Notes under the pieces: model-generated | Database searches by the model: none | What the model saw: the letters and a program-made list of their open reading frames with translations, nothing else | Told to the model about the DNA's origin: nothing | In this document: positions 1 through 8,496 of the stretch, piece by piece | Layout of the letters: each line of letters starts with the position of its first letter | Position numbering within the stretch: position 1 is the first letter of the stretch | Position numbers and translations under genes: made by a program | Assembly: GCF_036246005.1 (NCBI RefSeq) | Contig: NZ_CP109171.1 | Span: 1,476,001 to 1,540,000, forward strand | DNA from: Streptomyces sp. NBC_01723 | GTDB taxonomy: Bacteria > Actinomycetota > Actinomycetes > Streptomycetales > Streptomycetaceae | DNA length: 64,000 nt | Direction: 5' to 3'

Positions 1-593
1 ATGACGACGTCGGCCTCGGCGAGCAGGCGGCGTCCCCGGACGGTGATCAGGTCCGGGTCGCCGGGGCCGCCGCCGACGAGGGCGACGCCGGTGGCCCGGG
101 TGCGCTGGTGCGGGGCGACGAGCGTCCCGTCGCGCAGGCCCTCCACGACCGCGTCGCGGATGGCGGCGGTGTGGCGGGGGTCCCGGTCGCGCGCGTCGGT
201 GGTGAGCACGGCCACGGTCACGCCCGCGCTGTGGCCGGACGCCGGGGTCCACGCGGTGGCCCGGTCGGCGTCGTCGGCGCGGACGCACCAGACGCGGCGC
301 CGCTCGCCCTCGGCGGAGGCGGCGGCGTTGGCCTCGGCGTCACTGGTGGCGATCAGGGCGTACCAGGCGTCCGTGAGGTCGCCTTCCGCGTACCGGCGTC
401 GCTCCCAGGTGAGTTCGCCCGCGTCCACCATCGCCTCGACCGACGCGGTCGCCGAGGGAGAGACGAGGAGGACGTCGGCGCCCGCCGCGATCAGCGCGGG
501 CAGGCGGCGCTGGGCGACCTGACCGCCGCCGAGGACGACCACGCGACGGCCGGTGAGGCGGAGGCCTACGGGGTAGGCGGGGTGTTCGGCCAT
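1..593 (-). CDS. cysG: Siroheme synthase / uroporphyrinogen-III C-methyltransferase, 3' part outside window
   Basis: The first 197 residues are visible; the rest runs off the left edge. Residues 1-150 form a CysG N-terminal Rossmann domain (GGGQVAQRRLPAL near residue 22; sirohydrochlorin dehydrogenase/ferrochelatase type). A SAM-dependent methyltransferase domain begins near residue 168 with the SUMT signature GGGPGDPDLITVRG. In the family such fusions make precorrin-2 from uroporphyrinogen III and can go on to siroheme, so the protein can feed both cobalamin and sulfite/nitrite reductase cofactor synthesis. The ATG at 593 follows a GAGGAG about 10 bases upstream. The cobT and cobL genes upstream on the same strand support a tetrapyrrole role. 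The long version of the fusion cannot be confirmed because the C-terminus is missing. Confidence 0.9.
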   Translation of the reverse strand, partial: MAEHPAYPVGLRLTGRRVVVLGGGQVAQRRLPALIAAGADVLLVSPSATASVEAMVDAGELTWERRRYAEGDLTDAWYALIATSDAEANAAASAEGERRRVWCVRADDADRATAWTPASGHSAGVTVAVLTTDARDRDPRHTAAIRDAVVEGLRDGTLVAPHQRTRATGVALVGGGPGDPDLITVRGRRLLAEADVV

Positions 594-652
594 CAGGGTG
601 GGCTCCTCGTCCTGACATGCGGGGGGGGCGCTGCGTCGGTGGAGCGGCCCTG

Positions 653-676
653 ACGTGCGGATACGTGCGGATTGTA
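653..676 (-). promoter_or_regulatory. Candidate cysG promoter with tandem direct repeats
   Basis: On the minus strand a TACAAT hexamer (671-676), a good streptomycete -10 box, lies about 78 bases upstream of the cysG ATG. Two perfect tandem 10-mers (ATCCGCACGT on the minus strand; 663-672 and 653-662) follow it directly, a position suited to an operator. A -35 is not obvious. Promoter and operator roles are inferred. Confidence 0.4.
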
Positions 677-798
677 AAAGACGTGCACGGGCGGCACGAG
701 GTCGGTCCAGCGTACGGCCGGCCCGGGGCGGTGGCGGGACGGTGGCGACGGATCTGCCGCCGCCCGCTCCCGCTCCGCCCGTCCGGCGCGTCGCGGTG

Positions 799-3700
799 CT
801 ACTTCTCGGTGACCCCGGCCGAGTCGAAGGTCGCCACCTCGTGCATCGCCCGCGCGGTGCTCTGCACCATCGGCAGGGCCAGCAGCGCGCCGGTGCCCTC
901 GCCGAGGCGGAGGTCCAGGTCGACCAGGGGACGCAGGCCGAGCTTGTTGAGCGCGGCGACGTGTCCCGGCTCGGCGCTGCGGTGGCCCGCGATGCAGGCC
1001 GCGAGGACCTCGGGGGCGATCGCCCGGGCCACCAGGGCGGCGGCGCCGGCGCTGACACCGTCCAGGATCACCGGCGTGCGCAGGGAGGCGCCGCCGAGGA
1101 GCAGGCCGACGATGGCGGCGTGCTCGAATCCTCCGATGGCGGCGAGGACGCCCAGCGGGTCGGCCGGGTCCGGCTGGTGGAGTTCCAGGGCGCGGCGGAC
1201 GACCTCGGTCTTGCGGGCCAGCGTCTCGTCGTTGATGCCGGTGCCCCGGCCGGTGACCTCGGCGGGGTCGGCGCCGGTGAAGACCGAGATCAGCGCAGCG
1301 GACGCGGTGGTGTTGGCGATGCCCATCTCGCCGGTGAGCAGCGCCTTGTTGCCCGCCGCCACCAGGTCGCGGGCGGTCTCGATGCCGACCTCGACGGCCT
1401 GCTTGGCCTCCTCGCGGGTCATCGCGGGGCCGGTGGTCATGTCGGACGTGCCGGCCCGGACCTTACGGGGCAGCAGGCCGGGCGTGGCGGGCAGGTCGGT
1501 GGCGACGCCGACGTCCACGACGCAGACCTCGGCGCCGACCTGGGTCGCGAACGCGTTGCAGACCGCTCCCCCGCCGAGGAAGTTGGCCACCATCTGGGCG
1601 GTGACCTCCTGCGGCCAGGGGGTGACGCCCTGGGCGTGCACTCCGTGGTCACCGGCGAAGACCGCGACGGCCGCGGGCTCCGGGATGGGCGGCGGGCACT
1701 GCCGGGAGAGCCCGGAGAGCTGGGCGGAGATGATCTCCAGCATGCCGAGCGCGCCGGCCGGCTTGGTCATCCGCTTCTGCCGCTCCCACGCCTCGCCGAG
1801 CGCCTTGGCGTCCAGCGGGCGGATCTGCGCGACGGTCTCGGCGAGCAGGTCGTGCGGCGCCTCGCCGGGCAGGGCGCGACGGCCGTACGTCTCCTCGTGC
1901 ACGACCCAGGACAGCGGGCGGCGCTTGGACCAGCCGGCCTGCATCAGCTCGGGCTCGTCCGGGAACTCGTCGACGTAGCCGACGCACAGGTAGGCGACGA
2001 CGTCCAGGTGCTCGGGCAGGCCCAGGGCGCGGACCATCTCGCGCTCGTCGAAGAAGCTGACCCAGCCGACGCCGAGGCCCTCGGCGCGGGCGGCGAGCCA
2101 CAGGTTCTCGACGGCGAGCGCCGAGGAGTACGGCGCCATCTGCGGCTGGGTGTGCCGGCCCAGGGTGTGCCGGCCGCCGCGCGTCGGGTCGGCGGTGACG
2201 ACGATGTTGACCGGGGTGTCGAGGATGGCCTCGATCTTCAGTTCCTTGAACTGCTTGGCCCGGCCCTTGGGGAGGGACTTCGCGTACGCCTCGCGCTGAC
2301 GCATCGCCAGTTCGTGCATGGCGCGGCGGGTGTCGGCGGAGCGGATGACGACGAAGTCCCAGGGCTGCGAGTGGCCCACGGAAGGCGCCGTGTGCGCGGC
2401 CTCCAGGACGCGGAGCAGCACCTCGTGCGGGATGGGGTCGCCGCGGAAGCCGTTGCGGATGTCGCGCCGCTCGCGCATGACCTTCAGTACGGCCTCGCGC
2501 TCGGCGTCGTCGTAGGCGGGGGCCGCGGGTCCGGCGGACCGGCGTACGTCCTGGGACGCCGTCTGCTCCGGGGCCGGCGCGGCGGCGTCGACGAGGTCGT
2601 CCTGGTCGGCGGCGTGGGTGTCCAGGTCGTCGGCGCTCTGGGCGAGGCCCGGGTCGGCCTCGCGGGGGGCCGGGATCTCGGGTGCGGGGTCCGTCGCGGG
2701 GGCCTCGGTGCCGGGTTCCGCGGCCAGGCCCTCCGGCGGAAGGACCAGCGCCTCCGGCGGGGTGGGGGCGAGGTGCGGGGTGGTGGGCACGGGAGCACCG
2801 TCGACCGGCAGGAACCGGCCGACCGAGTCGTCGGGCTGCGGTTCCTGGGCGACGGGCGCCTGCTCGGGCCGGGGCTGCTCGGCGGTGGCGGCGACCGGAG
2901 TCGCGTCGGTGGCCGCGGGCTCGGGCGGGGCGGGGAACACGGCCGCGTCCTGGGGCACGTCCTCCTGCGGTACGTCCGGGGCCTCTTCGGCGGTGGGGTG
3001 GGCTTCGGGGGCGGGCTCGGCGGGCGGCTGCGCGGCGAACTCGACCTCCGGCTGTGCCGGTGCCGGATCCTGCGGTACGGGGGGTGCCTGCGGCTCGGGC
3101 TGCGGCACCTCCTCCTGCTGCGCCGGTGCGGGCGGTTCGGTGGCCACCAGTGCCTCCGGCGCCGGGGCCGGTTCGGGCTCGGTGACCTCGGGTGCGGGTT
3201 CGGCTGCCGGGACGGGCGGCGCGGGCATCTCCGGGACAGGGGCGTCCTGCGGCGCGGGCATCTCCGGGACCGGGGCGTCCTGCGGCGCGGGCATCTCCGG
3301 GACCGGGGCGTCCTGCGGCGCGGGCATCTCCGGAACCGGGGCGTCCTGTAGCGCGGGAGCCTCGGCCGGCGGGGCCTCCTGAGGCGCGGGAGCCTCGGCG
3401 GGCCGGGGTTCCTCCCACGCCACCGGTTCCTCGGGAGCCGACGGCTCGGAGACCGCGTCGGCCCCCTCGGCGCCTTCGGCCGCCTGGGCCTCTTGGCCTT
3501 CGTCACCCGCCAGGGCCATGGGGTCCGTGGCGAACGGCTCGGGAGTGGGCTCCGTGGCGAACGGCTCGGGAGTGGGCTCCGCGACGACCGGCTCGGGAGC
3601 AGGCTCCTCCGCCGGGCCGGGTACGTGGGCCACCGGCGCGGAATCCTCGCCGGACTCGGGCTCGGGCGTGCCCGTTCCACCCGTCGCCGCGACGGCCTCC

Positions 3701-4335
3701 GTGGCGACGCGCGTGACGAGCGCCTGGGCGGCGCCCACCGGCTCCGACGCCTGCTCCGGTACCGGAATAACCGTTTCCGCATGCCCCGCCGCGGCGCTCA
3801 CCGGCGCCGGCGCGGTCTGGGGCTCGTTCTGCGCTCCCCAGGGCGCGGCGGCCTGCGGAGGCGTCGCGGCGGCCTGCTGGCCGTCGAGGTACTCCGGGCC
3901 GGCGGCCGGCGGTCCGGAGTGCCGTACCGGAGCGTCGGCCGGGCCGCGGTCGGCGAGGGAGCGGACCGGGCTGGCGGAGGTGTCGGGAATCGGCGGGCCG
4001 AGGTGCAGGGGCCTGCGCGGCGGGGCCGGGGCGGTCGCGGGGTCCTGCGCCGGATCGGGCAGGCGGACGCCATTGAGGTCGACCGAGCCGCTGTCACGTC
4101 CGGACAGCTCGTGCGGGCCCGGCTGGTGCACGGTCTCGACGACCGGCTCCGGCGCGGGCGGCGCGACCTCGTTGCCCCATGCACCCTGGGCTCCCGGCAG
4201 CAACAACAGGTCCTCGTCCTCGGCTTCGGCCTCGGAGAGGTAGGTGTACGCGCCGGGTGCGGGGACGCCCGGCTGCTCCACCATGCCTGCGTTCTCCGGC
4301 AGCCCCTCGCCGGGGATCTGGCCGGTGTCGGTCAT
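799..4335 (-). CDS. cobT: BluB-CobT fusion with ~610-residue disordered N-terminus
   Basis: A 1178-residue protein in three parts. Residues 1-610 are Pro/Glu/Ala/Gln-rich and look disordered, with tandem repeats (11-residue units containing PVPEMPAPQDA, 9-residue units EPTPEPFAT). Residues ~612-825 are a nitroreductase-fold BluB domain (RRDIRNGF, APSVGHSQPWDF), which makes 5,6-dimethylbenzimidazole from reduced FMN. Residues ~826-1178 are CobT, nicotinate-nucleotide:DMB phosphoribosyltransferase, with the active-site stretch RLGEGTGALLALPM. The fusion would make the lower ligand of cobalamin and activate it. The start is taken at 4335 because GAGGGG sits 6 bases upstream; an in-frame ATG at 4353 lacks this. 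Typical CobT is ~350 residues, so the N-terminal extension is exceptional. Confidence 0.92.
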   Translation of the reverse strand: MTDTGQIPGEGLPENAGMVEQPGVPAPGAYTYLSEAEAEDEDLLLLPGAQGAWGNEVAPPAPEPVVETVHQPGPHELSGRDSGSVDLNGVRLPDPAQDPATAPAPPRRPLHLGPPIPDTSASPVRSLADRGPADAPVRHSGPPAAGPEYLDGQQAAATPPQAAAPWGAQNEPQTAPAPVSAAAGHAETVIPVPEQASEPVGAAQALVTRVATEAVAATGGTGTPEPESGEDSAPVAHVPGPAEEPAPEPVVAEPTPEPFATEPTPEPFATDPMALAGDEGQEAQAAEGAEGADAVSEPSAPEEPVAWEEPRPAEAPAPQEAPPAEAPALQDAPVPEMPAPQDAPVPEMPAPQDAPVPEMPAPQDAPVPEMPAPPVPAAEPAPEVTEPEPAPAPEALVATEPPAPAQQEEVPQPEPQAPPVPQDPAPAQPEVEFAAQPPAEPAPEAHPTAEEAPDVPQEDVPQDAAVFPAPPEPAATDATPVAATAEQPRPEQAPVAQEPQPDDSVGRFLPVDGAPVPTTPHLAPTPPEALVLPPEGLAAEPGTEAPATDPAPEIPAPREADPGLAQSADDLDTHAADQDDLVDAAAPAPEQTASQDVRRSAGPAAPAYDDAEREAVLKVMRERRDIRNGFRGDPIPHEVLLRVLEAAHTAPSVGHSQPWDFVVIRSADTRRAMHELAMRQREAYAKSLPKGRAKQFKELKIEAILDTPVNIVVTADPTRGGRHTLGRHTQPQMAPYSSALAVENLWLAARAEGLGVGWVSFFDEREMVRALGLPEHLDVVAYLCVGYVDEFPDEPELMQAGWSKRRPLSWVVHEETYGRRALPGEAPHDLLAETVAQIRPLDAKALGEAWERQKRMTKPAGALGMLEIISAQLSGLSRQCPPPIPEPAAVAVFAGDHGVHAQGVTPWPQEVTAQMVANFLGGGAVCNAFATQVGAEVCVVDVGVATDLPATPGLLPRKVRAGTSDMTTGPAMTREEAKQAVEVGIETARDLVAAGNKALLTGEMGIANTTASAALISVFTGADPAEVTGRGTGINDETLARKTEVVRRALELHQPDPADPLGVLAAIGGFEHAAIVGLLLGGASLRTPVILDGVSAGAAALVARAIAPEVLAACIAGHRSAEPGHVAALNKLGLRPLVDLDLRLGEGTGALLALPMVQSTARAMHEVATFDSAGVTEK
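3221..3352 (-). repeat. Four tandem 33-bp repeats inside the bluB-cobT N-terminus
   Basis: Four in-frame copies of a 33-bp unit start at 3221, 3254, 3287 and 3320. They encode the 11-residue unit PVPEMPAPQDA. They are nearly identical, which suggests recent slippage-type expansion. A shorter 27-bp unit (EPTPEPFAT) repeats near 3520-3600. Confidence 0.85.
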
Positions 4336-4729
4336 GCGTAACCCCTCGCCCATCGGTTAGTGCTTCTACGACCAGCTCACCCGGGGCGGCGCACCGACCG
4401 CCCCACAGTGAAGAACGAGCGTGCGTGCCCAGCGGCACGAACGACCCGCAGGAAAGACGACAAAGCCATTGAGTGGCATTGTCGCGGTCGTTCCCCCGCC
4501 ACGACAGCTTGATCCGCGACGGCCCGCTGTGGACTGCGCCACGTTGCGCGTCCTCCGGTTCTGCCGTACCACACCCGCCCCGGAAGGTGCGGGTTTTTGC
4601 GGACATCGGCCGACGAAGTGCCGGGTGTCCGAGTGCGGTACAACAATCCGCCAGCCTACCCCGCGCGGTATGAACAACCGATCACGGGGCGCGGTCCGGC
4701 AGTCCCACCCGCCGCCCGGCCACCGCCCC
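4336..4729. other. Intergenic region upstream of bluB-cobT
   Basis: This 394-base stretch between the cobL stop and the cobT start carries no convincing gene. I looked for a cobalamin riboswitch B12 box on the minus strand and found none. It contains the inverted repeat at 4458-4484 and, on the minus strand, a weak TANNNT hexamer (TAGGCT, 4653-4658) that could be a -10 box. Confidence 0.5.
4458..4484. repeat. 27-base near-perfect inverted repeat upstream of cobT
   Basis: Arms CGACAAAGCCA and TGGCATTGTCG (one mismatch) flank a TTGAG loop, about 123 bases upstream of the cobT start. No T-run follows on either strand, so an operator or leader hairpin is as likely as a terminator. Confidence 0.55.
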
Positions 4730-5956
4730 TCAACGAGGCGCTTCGCGCCGCGGGATTTCACCGGCGAGCAGGAACGCGACGCTCCGCTCCGTCTCCGTCC
4801 ACGTCCGGGTGTCCAGTCCGACGGACTGGAGCAGGGCGCACTCGACCCGGTACCCGTGCTCCGTCAGGTCCCTGCCCACGAGTTCGGCCGCGTCACGGGT
4901 CGCGGCGTGCGCCACGATGCGCTGCGGGCGCCGGTCGGCGACCGCGGAGACCACGGCCGCTCCCCCGCCGCCGACACGGACGACGTCGGGTTCGGGCAGG
5001 TTCTCCAGGACGTGCGGCGCGGTGCCGTGCACGGTCTGGAGCTGGACGCCGAAGTGGCGTGCGGTGGCCTCGGTGCGGGCGCAGGCGTCGGCGTCGCGGT
5101 CCACCGCGATGACGGCGGCGCCGCCCCGTGCCGCCTCGGTGGCGAAGGCACCGCTGCCGGAGCCGATGTCCCACACCAGGTCCCCCGGGCGGGGTCCGAG
5201 CCTGGCGAGTTGGGCCGTGCGCAGCAGATCGGTCTCCCCCTCGCCCAGCGGGCCGGCGTACGCCTCGGCGGGCAGGGACCAGCCGCGCGGTCCGGCGGCG
5301 GGGTCGCGGCCGGCGATCCAGCCGGTGCCGTCGGGTGCCACGCCCGGGCCGACGCTGCCGCCGGCCACGATGACGACGTTCGGGTCGCGCCAGGTGTGGT
5401 CGGCGGCCTTGTCGGAGGTGACGACGGTGACCCGCTCGCGTGTGGTGCCGAGTTCCTCGCAGATGACGAAGGTGCGGTGGACGCCCTCCATCAGCAGGCC
5501 GAGTTCGGCGGGCCCGGCGCCCGGGGAGGTGAGGACCGCGACCTTGGTGTGGGCCCGGCATACGTTCACCGCACGTCGCAGGGTGCGGGGGTGGGCGACG
5601 ACCACATGGGCGTCGTCCCAGGGCATCCCGGCGCGGGCGAAGGCGGCGGCCACGGAGGAGACGGCGGGGACGACCTCCACCTCCAGGCCGAACTCGGGCG
5701 CCCGCAGGGTGCGTACGACGCCGAAGAAGCCGGGGTCCCCGTCGGCGAGGACGACGGTCGTGCCGCGGTGGGCGGCGATGCGCCGGGCGGCGAGGGCCAC
5801 GCTGCCGAGACGGATGCGCTCTGCGGTGGGCGGTACCTCGGGAAGTGCCAGGTGGTGGGCGGCGCCGGCCACCAGCGTGGCGGCACCCAGTGCGGAGCGT
5901 GCCGCGGCGGTCAGCGGTGAACCGTCCCAGCCGATCACCGTGACACGGTCGGCCAT
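4730..5956 (-). CDS. cobL: Precorrin-6Y C5,15-methyltransferase (decarboxylating)
   Basis: A 408-residue CobL-type fusion of CbiE and CbiT. Residues 1-~205 are a tetrapyrrole methyltransferase domain (LADGDPGFFGVVRTL, VPAVSSVAAAFARAGMPWDDA). Residues ~225-408 are a class-I SAM methyltransferase with motif I DIGSGSGAFATEAAR. The family methylates precorrin-6B at C5 and C15 and removes the ring-C acetate in aerobic cobalamin synthesis. Length is normal for the fused enzyme. It is transcribed toward bluB-cobT and cysG, but a ~390-base gap suggests cobT has its own promoter. Confidence 0.93.
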   Translation of the reverse strand: MADRVTVIGWDGSPLTAAARSALGAATLVAGAAHHLALPEVPPTAERIRLGSVALAARRIAAHRGTTVVLADGDPGFFGVVRTLRAPEFGLEVEVVPAVSSVAAAFARAGMPWDDAHVVVAHPRTLRRAVNVCRAHTKVAVLTSPGAGPAELGLLMEGVHRTFVICEELGTTRERVTVVTSDKAADHTWRDPNVVIVAGGSVGPGVAPDGTGWIAGRDPAAGPRGWSLPAEAYAGPLGEGETDLLRTAQLARLGPRPGDLVWDIGSGSGAFATEAARGGAAVIAVDRDADACARTEATARHFGVQLQTVHGTAPHVLENLPEPDVVRVGGGGAAVVSAVADRRPQRIVAHAATRDAAELVGRDLTEHGYRVECALLQSVGLDTRTWTETERSVAFLLAGEIPRREAPR

Positions 5957-6070
5957 CGTCGTCAGTCTCCAGGAATTTCGCAGGTCGTGGTCACGAAACC
6001 ATGCGCGGGCGCGCCCCGTGAGGGTACCCGCTGCGGCCCGGTCCCGGAGCGGCGGCGTCGGCCCCCGGGG

Positions 6071-6709
6071 TCAGTTCCAGTCCGTGAAGGCGGTGAAGTC
6101 GCCGTTGTCGGTGAGCTGCCCGGACCCACCCTCCAGGTCCTCCGGCAGCAGGCTCCACACGATGAAGTCGGTGCGTACGTCCGTCCAGAGGCCGTCCTCG
6201 GTGCGGACCCGCGCTATACAGGCGTTGCGCAGGACCCCCTCGCTGATGCAGCCGATCTTCTGGGCGACCTGCTGGGAGGCGGTGTTGTCGGCCGCGGTGC
6301 GCAGCTCGACGCGTTCGAACTTCTGGTCGCCGAAGAGCCACTGGGCGGTGGCCAGGGCCGCCTCGGAGGCGTAGCCCTCGCCGCGGGCCCAGGGGGCGAT
6401 GATGTACGACAGTTCGGTGGACCGGACGTGCCAGTTGGTCTTGGCCAGCTGCACGACGCCGACCAGCCGCTGGGTGAGGAACTCGGTGACGGCGAGGTCG
6501 AGGCCGCGGCCGGCGGTGCGCTCGGCGGGGGCGTGGCCGCCGATCCAGGCGCGGGCGCCGTCCTCGGTGAAGGGCTGGGGGACGTGGGTCCAGGCGGCGA
6601 CCTGCTCGTCGTTCATCATGGCGGCGAGGGCCGGGACGTCGTCCTCGTCGAGGGGGCGCAGCACCAACCGCTCCGTGCTGATGGAGATGTTGGGGAAGGT
6701 GCTCGTCAT
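6071..6709 (-). CDS. RimJ/RimL-type GNAT acetyltransferase
   Basis: A 212-residue GNAT protein: N-terminal TERLVLRPLDEDDVPAL and an acetyl-CoA-binding segment APWARGEGYASEAALA, then ELRTAADNTASQQVAQKIGC, which is typical of RimJ/RimL-like ribosomal-protein or small-molecule N-acetyltransferases. The substrate cannot be told from sequence. The ATG at 6709 has a GGAG about 7 bases upstream; a longer in-frame start at 6790 would run into the metQ terminator region and is disfavoured. Confidence 0.82.
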   Translation of the reverse strand: MTSTFPNISISTERLVLRPLDEDDVPALAAMMNDEQVAAWTHVPQPFTEDGARAWIGGHAPAERTAGRGLDLAVTEFLTQRLVGVVQLAKTNWHVRSTELSYIIAPWARGEGYASEAALATAQWLFGDQKFERVELRTAADNTASQQVAQKIGCISEGVLRNACIARVRTEDGLWTDVRTDFIVWSLLPEDLEGGSGQLTDNGDFTAFTDWN

Positions 6710-6787
6710 GCGCCGCTCCGTAACCTGTGTAACCGTCAGGGCCTGCTCGAACTGCCCAGCATGCAGCATGAAAGCACTCAACCGCAC

Positions 6788-6824
6788 CACCGGGTCCGCT
6801 CCGCCGTGCGGAGCGGACCCGGTG
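6788..6824 (-). terminator. Terminator hairpin downstream of metQ
   Basis: A perfect 17-bp stem (CACCGGGTCCGCTCCGC and its complement) with a CGT loop lies 41 bases after the metQ stop. It has no U-tract, as is common for streptomycete terminators. Confidence 0.75.
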
Positions 6825-6864
6825 CGGGACGCGCTGTTCGGATCGGGACCGGAGCAGGGACGGA

Positions 6865-7692
6865 TCAGAAGGAGGGGAGCACGGACCCGGCGAAGTTGTC
6901 CTCGATGTACTTCTCGACCTCGGGCGAGGTGAGGAGCCTCGCGAGCTTCTTGACCCGCGGGTCGTCCTCCTGGCCCTCCTTGACGACGAGGAGGTTGACG
7001 TTCGGGTTGTCCTTGGCGGACTCCAGGACGAGGGCGTCCTTGGCCGGCTTGAGGTCGGCCTCGAGGGCGTAGTTGCCGTTGATCACCGCGGCGTCGACGT
7101 CGTTCAGGGAGCGCGGGGTCTGGGCCGCCTCCAGCTCCTTGAACTCGAGGTTCTTCGGGTTCTTGGTGATGTCGGCGGTGGTGGCCGAGTTGCCCGCGCC
7201 GTCCTTGAGGGTGATCAGGCCCTCCGAGGCGAGCAGCTGCAGCGCGCGGGCCTCGGTGACGGTGTCGTTGGGCAGGGCGATGGTCGCGCCGTTCTTCAGG
7301 TCGCCGGCCTTGTCGGCCTTGTGGGAGTACAGGCCGAGCGGCTCCAGGTGCACCGAGGCCACGGACTTCAGGTGCGTGCCGTTCTTCTTGTTGAAGTCCG
7401 CGAGGTAGGGCTCGGTCTGGAAGTAGTTGGCGCCCACCGAGCCGTCCTCCGTCGCCGTGTTCGGCGTGACGTAGTCGGTGAACTCCTTGACCTCCAGGTC
7501 GAGGCCCTCCTTCTGCGCCAGGTTGTCCTTGACGTAGGTGAGGATCTCGGCGTGCGGGACGGGCGTCGCGGCGACGACCAGCGGGCCGGAGGTGTCGGAG
7601 GCGGAGTCCTTGTCCGAGCCGCAGGCGGAGAGACCGAGGGTGAGGGCTCCGGTGGCGAGGACGGCGGTGGTGATCTTGGCGGTGTTACGCAC
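6865..7692 (-). CDS. metQ: Methionine ABC transporter substrate-binding lipoprotein
   Basis: A 275-residue NlpA/MetQ-family protein. It has a lipoprotein signal peptide with lipobox LSAC (Cys about residue 23) and NlpA features such as TPVPHAEILTYVKD and ALPNDTVTEARALQLL. It would capture methionine (or an analogue) outside the membrane and deliver it to MetI. The GTG at 7692 is preceded by AGGAAAGG at an 8-base spacing; the ORF upstream of it has no signal-peptide character. It is the third gene of the metN-metI-metQ operon, 69 bases after metI, and a strong hairpin follows it. Confidence 0.93.
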   Translation of the reverse strand: MRNTAKITTAVLATGALTLGLSACGSDKDSASDTSGPLVVAATPVPHAEILTYVKDNLAQKEGLDLEVKEFTDYVTPNTATEDGSVGANYFQTEPYLADFNKKNGTHLKSVASVHLEPLGLYSHKADKAGDLKNGATIALPNDTVTEARALQLLASEGLITLKDGAGNSATTADITKNPKNLEFKELEAAQTPRSLNDVDAAVINGNYALEADLKPAKDALVLESAKDNPNVNLLVVKEGQEDDPRVKKLARLLTSPEVEKYIEDNFAGSVLPSF

Positions 7693-7761
7693 GAAAAGTG
7701 CCTTTCCTGAGGTGGTGCGACCCCGTCTCGGGTACAACGGGGAGTCTTTGGGAGGGGTGGG

Positions 7762-8496
7762 TCAGGCGACCTTGCCGATGTCGGCGGCGGCGGGTTCCTT
7801 CGCCTTGAGCAGCCGGAGCCTGGGGGCGGCGCCGCCGCGCCCGCGGCTGTGCAGGGTGCGGGCCGCGTAGTCGCCGGCGAACTGGATGAGGGAGATGGCG
7901 ACGGCGAGGAGCGCGACGGTGATCCACATCAGCCCGGTCTCGAAGCGCTGGTAGCCGTAGCGGACGGCGAGGTCGCCGAGGCCGCCGCCGCCGACGGTGC
8001 CGGCCATGGCCGAGTAGCCGATGAGCGCGATGACCGTGGTGGTGGTGCTGGCGATCAGGGACGGGAGCGCCTCGGGGACCAGGACCTTGCGGACGATGGT
8101 CCAGGTGTTCCCGCCCATGGACTGGACGGCCTCGACGAGCCCTCCGTCGACCTCGCGCACGGCGGTCTCGACGAGGCGCGCGAAGAACGGGATGCCGCCG
8201 ATGGCGAGCGGCACGATCGCGGCCTCGCTGCCGATGGTGGTGCCGGTGACCCAGCGGGTGAAGCTCATCAGCGCGACCATCAGGATGATGAACGGCATCG
8301 AGCGGCCCACGTTCACGACCTGGCCGACGACCTTGTTGACCACGACGTTCTGGAGCAGTCCGCCCCGGTCGCTGAGGACGAGCAGGACACCGAGCGGGAG
8401 TCCCGCGACGACGGCGATCAGGGTGGACCAGCCGACCATGATCAGGGTCTCCCAGGAGGCCTGCTCCAGCAGGGGCTGCATCTCGGACCAGGTCAC
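7762..8496 (-). CDS. metI: Methionine ABC transporter permease
   Basis: A 244-residue permease with about five hydrophobic segments and the permease EAA-loop region (AVQSMGGNTWTIVRKVLVPEALPSLI). The GYSAMAGTVGGGGLGDLAVRYGY stretch (first 20 residues conserved) is typical of MetI. The ATG overlaps the metN stop by four bases (ATGA), so the two are translationally coupled. The C-terminus carries a short Lys/Arg-rich tail beyond the usual ~217 residues. Confidence 0.93.
   Translation of the reverse strand: MTWSEMQPLLEQASWETLIMVGWSTLIAVVAGLPLGVLLVLSDRGGLLQNVVVNKVVGQVVNVGRSMPFIILMVALMSFTRWVTGTTIGSEAAIVPLAIGGIPFFARLVETAVREVDGGLVEAVQSMGGNTWTIVRKVLVPEALPSLIASTTTTVIALIGYSAMAGTVGGGGLGDLAVRYGYQRFETGLMWITVALLAVAISLIQFAGDYAARTLHSRGRGGAAPRLRLLKAKEPAAADIGKVA

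Noticed and set aside
3221..3352. CRISPR-like regular repeats
   Set aside because: The 33-bp units are contiguous, in frame and encode a protein repeat; there are no spacers.
799..4353. Long plus-strand open frames opposite bluB-cobT
   Set aside because: They are antisense shadows of high GC3 codon use; their translations are low-complexity and lack domains.
4336..4729. Possible cobalamin riboswitch before bluB-cobT
   Set aside because: No B12-box-like sequence on the minus strand of this region.
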